Below are positions 62,099 to 64,000 of a DNA stretch of 64,000 nt, piece after piece. The notes beneath the pieces were generated by a model, which saw only the letters and a program-made list of their open reading frames with translations, ran no database searches and had not been told where the DNA came from. Origin of the DNA: Selaginella moellendorffii. Taxonomy: Eukaryota; Streptophyta; Lycopodiopsida; Selaginellales; Selaginellaceae. Each line of letters starts with the position of its first letter. Position 1 is the stretch's first letter. Position numbers and translations under genes: made by a program. The DNA lies in the NCBI RefSeq assembly GCF_000143415.4, contig NW_003314327.1, positions 149,116 to 213,115 on the forward strand, in the 5' to 3' direction.

Positions 62099-62198
62099 NN
62101 NNNNNNNNNNNNNNNNNNNNNNNNNNNNNNNNNNNNNNNNNNNNNNNNNNNNNNNNNNNNNNNNNNNNNNNNNNNNNNNNNNNNNNNNNNNNNNNNNN
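62099..62198. other. Assembly gap (100 N)
   Basis: Exactly 100 unknown bases, the usual placeholder for a scaffold gap of unknown size. Distances across it are unreliable. Confidence 0.99.
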
Positions 62199-63150
62199 GT
62201 CATTCATGACGGCGATGTGGCGTCATCATATCTTGTAAGATTTCTATCTCATTCACCATAACATTTAATGTAAAGTGTTTTTATCCTAAATACTTAATTA
62301 TTACTTTATTATAATTTCCATTATTGCACCTTAACATCACTCTTCCTTCACTGTGACACCCCAACATTCTCCTGAAATTGTGTTTTTCAATACTTTGATT
62401 GAAAAAGGATGATTAGGATGACACACTCCTAATCAAATTAAATAGTGCATTAATCAAAATATAAATTGGCTAAACATTGTTGTTAGAGAAGAAAACACTT
62501 TTAAATACCTTTTTAAAGTAAAAGTAAGATGGAGTAATAATACTATACACTAAATAGAGAATAGGAGCAAAAACAATTACTTGATAAGAATAAGTTTAAA
62601 ATAATGTTTGAAGAGTGAATACATAGGAAAAGTTAACAAAAAAAATTTAAATGGTAGTTTTTTATTGATATAGTTTGAAATTACTCTAGAGTAAGAAGTA
62701 AAGTGGAGATAGAGAAAATATCTTCTAGGGATTTAGTAGGATTTAAAACGCAAAGAAATGGAATTTAGGGGCTAAGCCCAAGAGTTAGAGGATATACTTT
62801 CATTAAATAATGTGCAAAGTATAATATACATTCAATATTAAACTATTGATGAATAGTGTTTTTGTGACAAAAATAAAATGGTAATCCTTGATAAAATTGC
62901 TTTAGAAAATAAATTAATAGTTAATAAGGATATTGGAGTTGTAAAACACAAGCCTTAAGTCCCAATATGGAGCCAAAAATTTACCATATAGCAGTAGCAA
63001 AACATGAATATAACATGTTTAGACCAAAACCTTTGACTTAAAAATTCAAAAGTGGGAGTGGAATTCTCTAAAAAGCACTCATAAAACAATCATCGATAGG
63101 GAAGGATTTTAAAGAAATTAGTGTGACAAAGGAAAGTTATACCTATATAA
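62199..63150. other. AT-rich spacer, no gene
   Basis: No coding sequence supported. Composition matches the DNA on the left of the gap. Confidence 0.5.
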
Positions 63151-63680
63151 TAAGTGATAATATAAACATTGGGGAGTTTGAGGTTAAATTAAACATGAAT
63201 GAACAAATGGAGTGATTTAGTGAAGTATTCAAGAGCTGGCTCTATCTCTTTCAAACAGATTAGATAGTTAATACTATTAATCCATGTATAAATAACATTA
63301 CATATTTAAATACATTATATGGCTAATCAAAACTTCATTTTAGCCACATGGTTAGGTATATTGATGGCTGAAAGCATCTATAATACTTGTGTTAAGCCAT
63401 AATATTTTGAAGTGTCATCCTGAAGTCATTGATTCTTAAAAGAAACAAAAGTGATCTTTTTGCTTAGTAACTAAGGGTATAATCACATATTGAAGTTTCA
63501 AAAGTTAATGGGACTTAATGGACAGGCTTTTAAGCTCATTCAGTAGCTATATCGTGAATAGAAGGGATTTAGTGAGGATTAAATAAAAGATATTAAAGGA
63601 TAATATTTTATAAATCTTGATGCATTCTAAGGATGTTAAAAAATGGTCATAGGGTGATCACTCATAAAATAGATGGTTTT
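63151..63680 (+). repeat. Long diverged repeat, right copy
   Basis: Partner of 58797-59690, with many substitutions and at least one large deletion. See that entry for shared blocks. Confidence 0.6.
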
Positions 63681-63929
63681 GTTTGGTTTGTGGTATATAT
63701 GGTCTTTCCTTACTGCCATGACAGCAAGAGGTCAGTATTGCTAGTTCCCTTTATCAACCCCTTTTGTCCAAGTGTTAGTAAACTGGATTTAGCATCTGTA
63801 CTTGGCCGGATGAGCATAAGGAATGAGTGCCTGTAAAGACTAGCCAACAAGTAACTTTCGATACCCGAAATCACATTCGTTACAATCTGCCAAATGTTAA
63901 TCAACATGTGGTGTAATTCCCCTAAACCC

Positions 63930-64000
63930 AACTAACAAAGTCAGACCCAAGACCGCTTTGATACCAAATTATAAATGACTAAAATAAAATGAAAAATTTA
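63930..64000 (-). mobile_element. Primer-binding site and LTR edge of a minus-strand retroelement
   Basis: On the minus strand 63970-63930 reads AATTTGGTATCAAAGCGGTC followed by TTGGGTCTGAC, very close to the tRNA-iMet primer site and leader seen at 12287 in the TRIM-like element. The LTR would lie to the right, starting about TGACTAAAATAAAATG at 63977 and running off the window. A similar AACTAAAATAAAATAGAAAA occurs at about 59890 and may be part of another copy. Confidence 0.5.

Overview
This window looks like nuclear DNA of a seed-free vascular plant, most probably a lycophyte such as Selaginella. The genes are plant families (HD-ZIP IV, U-type cyclin, CYP78A, GLR, HIPP, UGT, lectin receptor kinase). 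The introns are very short, mostly 45 to 80 bp. The genes are packed in small clusters with decayed AT-rich retrotransposon DNA between them. A dynein-arm assembly factor (DNAAF5/HEATR2) is present, which fits a plant with flagellated sperm. The genus is an inference. All gene models were spliced by eye from the sequence.

Layout. Positions 1-1938 hold the 3' end of a DUF1995 gene (+) and a U/P-type cyclin (-). Positions 2500-15000 are mainly repeats: a rotted minus-strand retroelement, two broken tandem copies of an unrecognised gene (6.2-9.2 kb), and a rotted plus-strand Ty3/gypsy element (10.5-14.7 kb). The gypsy element is interrupted by a complete TRIM-like mini-retrotransposon and by a solo LTR of the same family. 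Positions 15.7-56.6 kb are gene-rich: a G-type lectin receptor kinase, an At5g43822-like protein, an HD-ZIP IV factor, DNAAF5, a peroxisomal 2,4-dienoyl-CoA reductase ending in SKL, a cytosolic kinase-like protein lacking the DFG aspartate, a PTST1-like CBM48 protein, CCT2, a broken MpaB-like gene, a UGT, an unknown serine-rich protein, a glutamate receptor-like channel, a HIPP metallochaperone, CYP78A and Integrator subunit 6. A small MADS-like ORF sits at 56.7 kb. From about 57 kb to the end the DNA is AT-rich repeats, with a 100-N assembly gap at 62099-62198.

No operon-like or pathway logic is visible; these are ordinary eukaryotic neighbours. Two arrangements stand out. DNAAF5 and the dienoyl-CoA reductase are divergent, with 107 bp between their start codons. 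The lectin receptor kinase ends only 55 bp before the next start codon. I saw no convincing undescribed multi-gene system. The most useful observations are the TRIM family with its solo LTR, a tandem duplication of a splice acceptor in the PTST1-like gene, the pseudokinase, the decayed tandem gene pair and the orphan MADS-like ORF.
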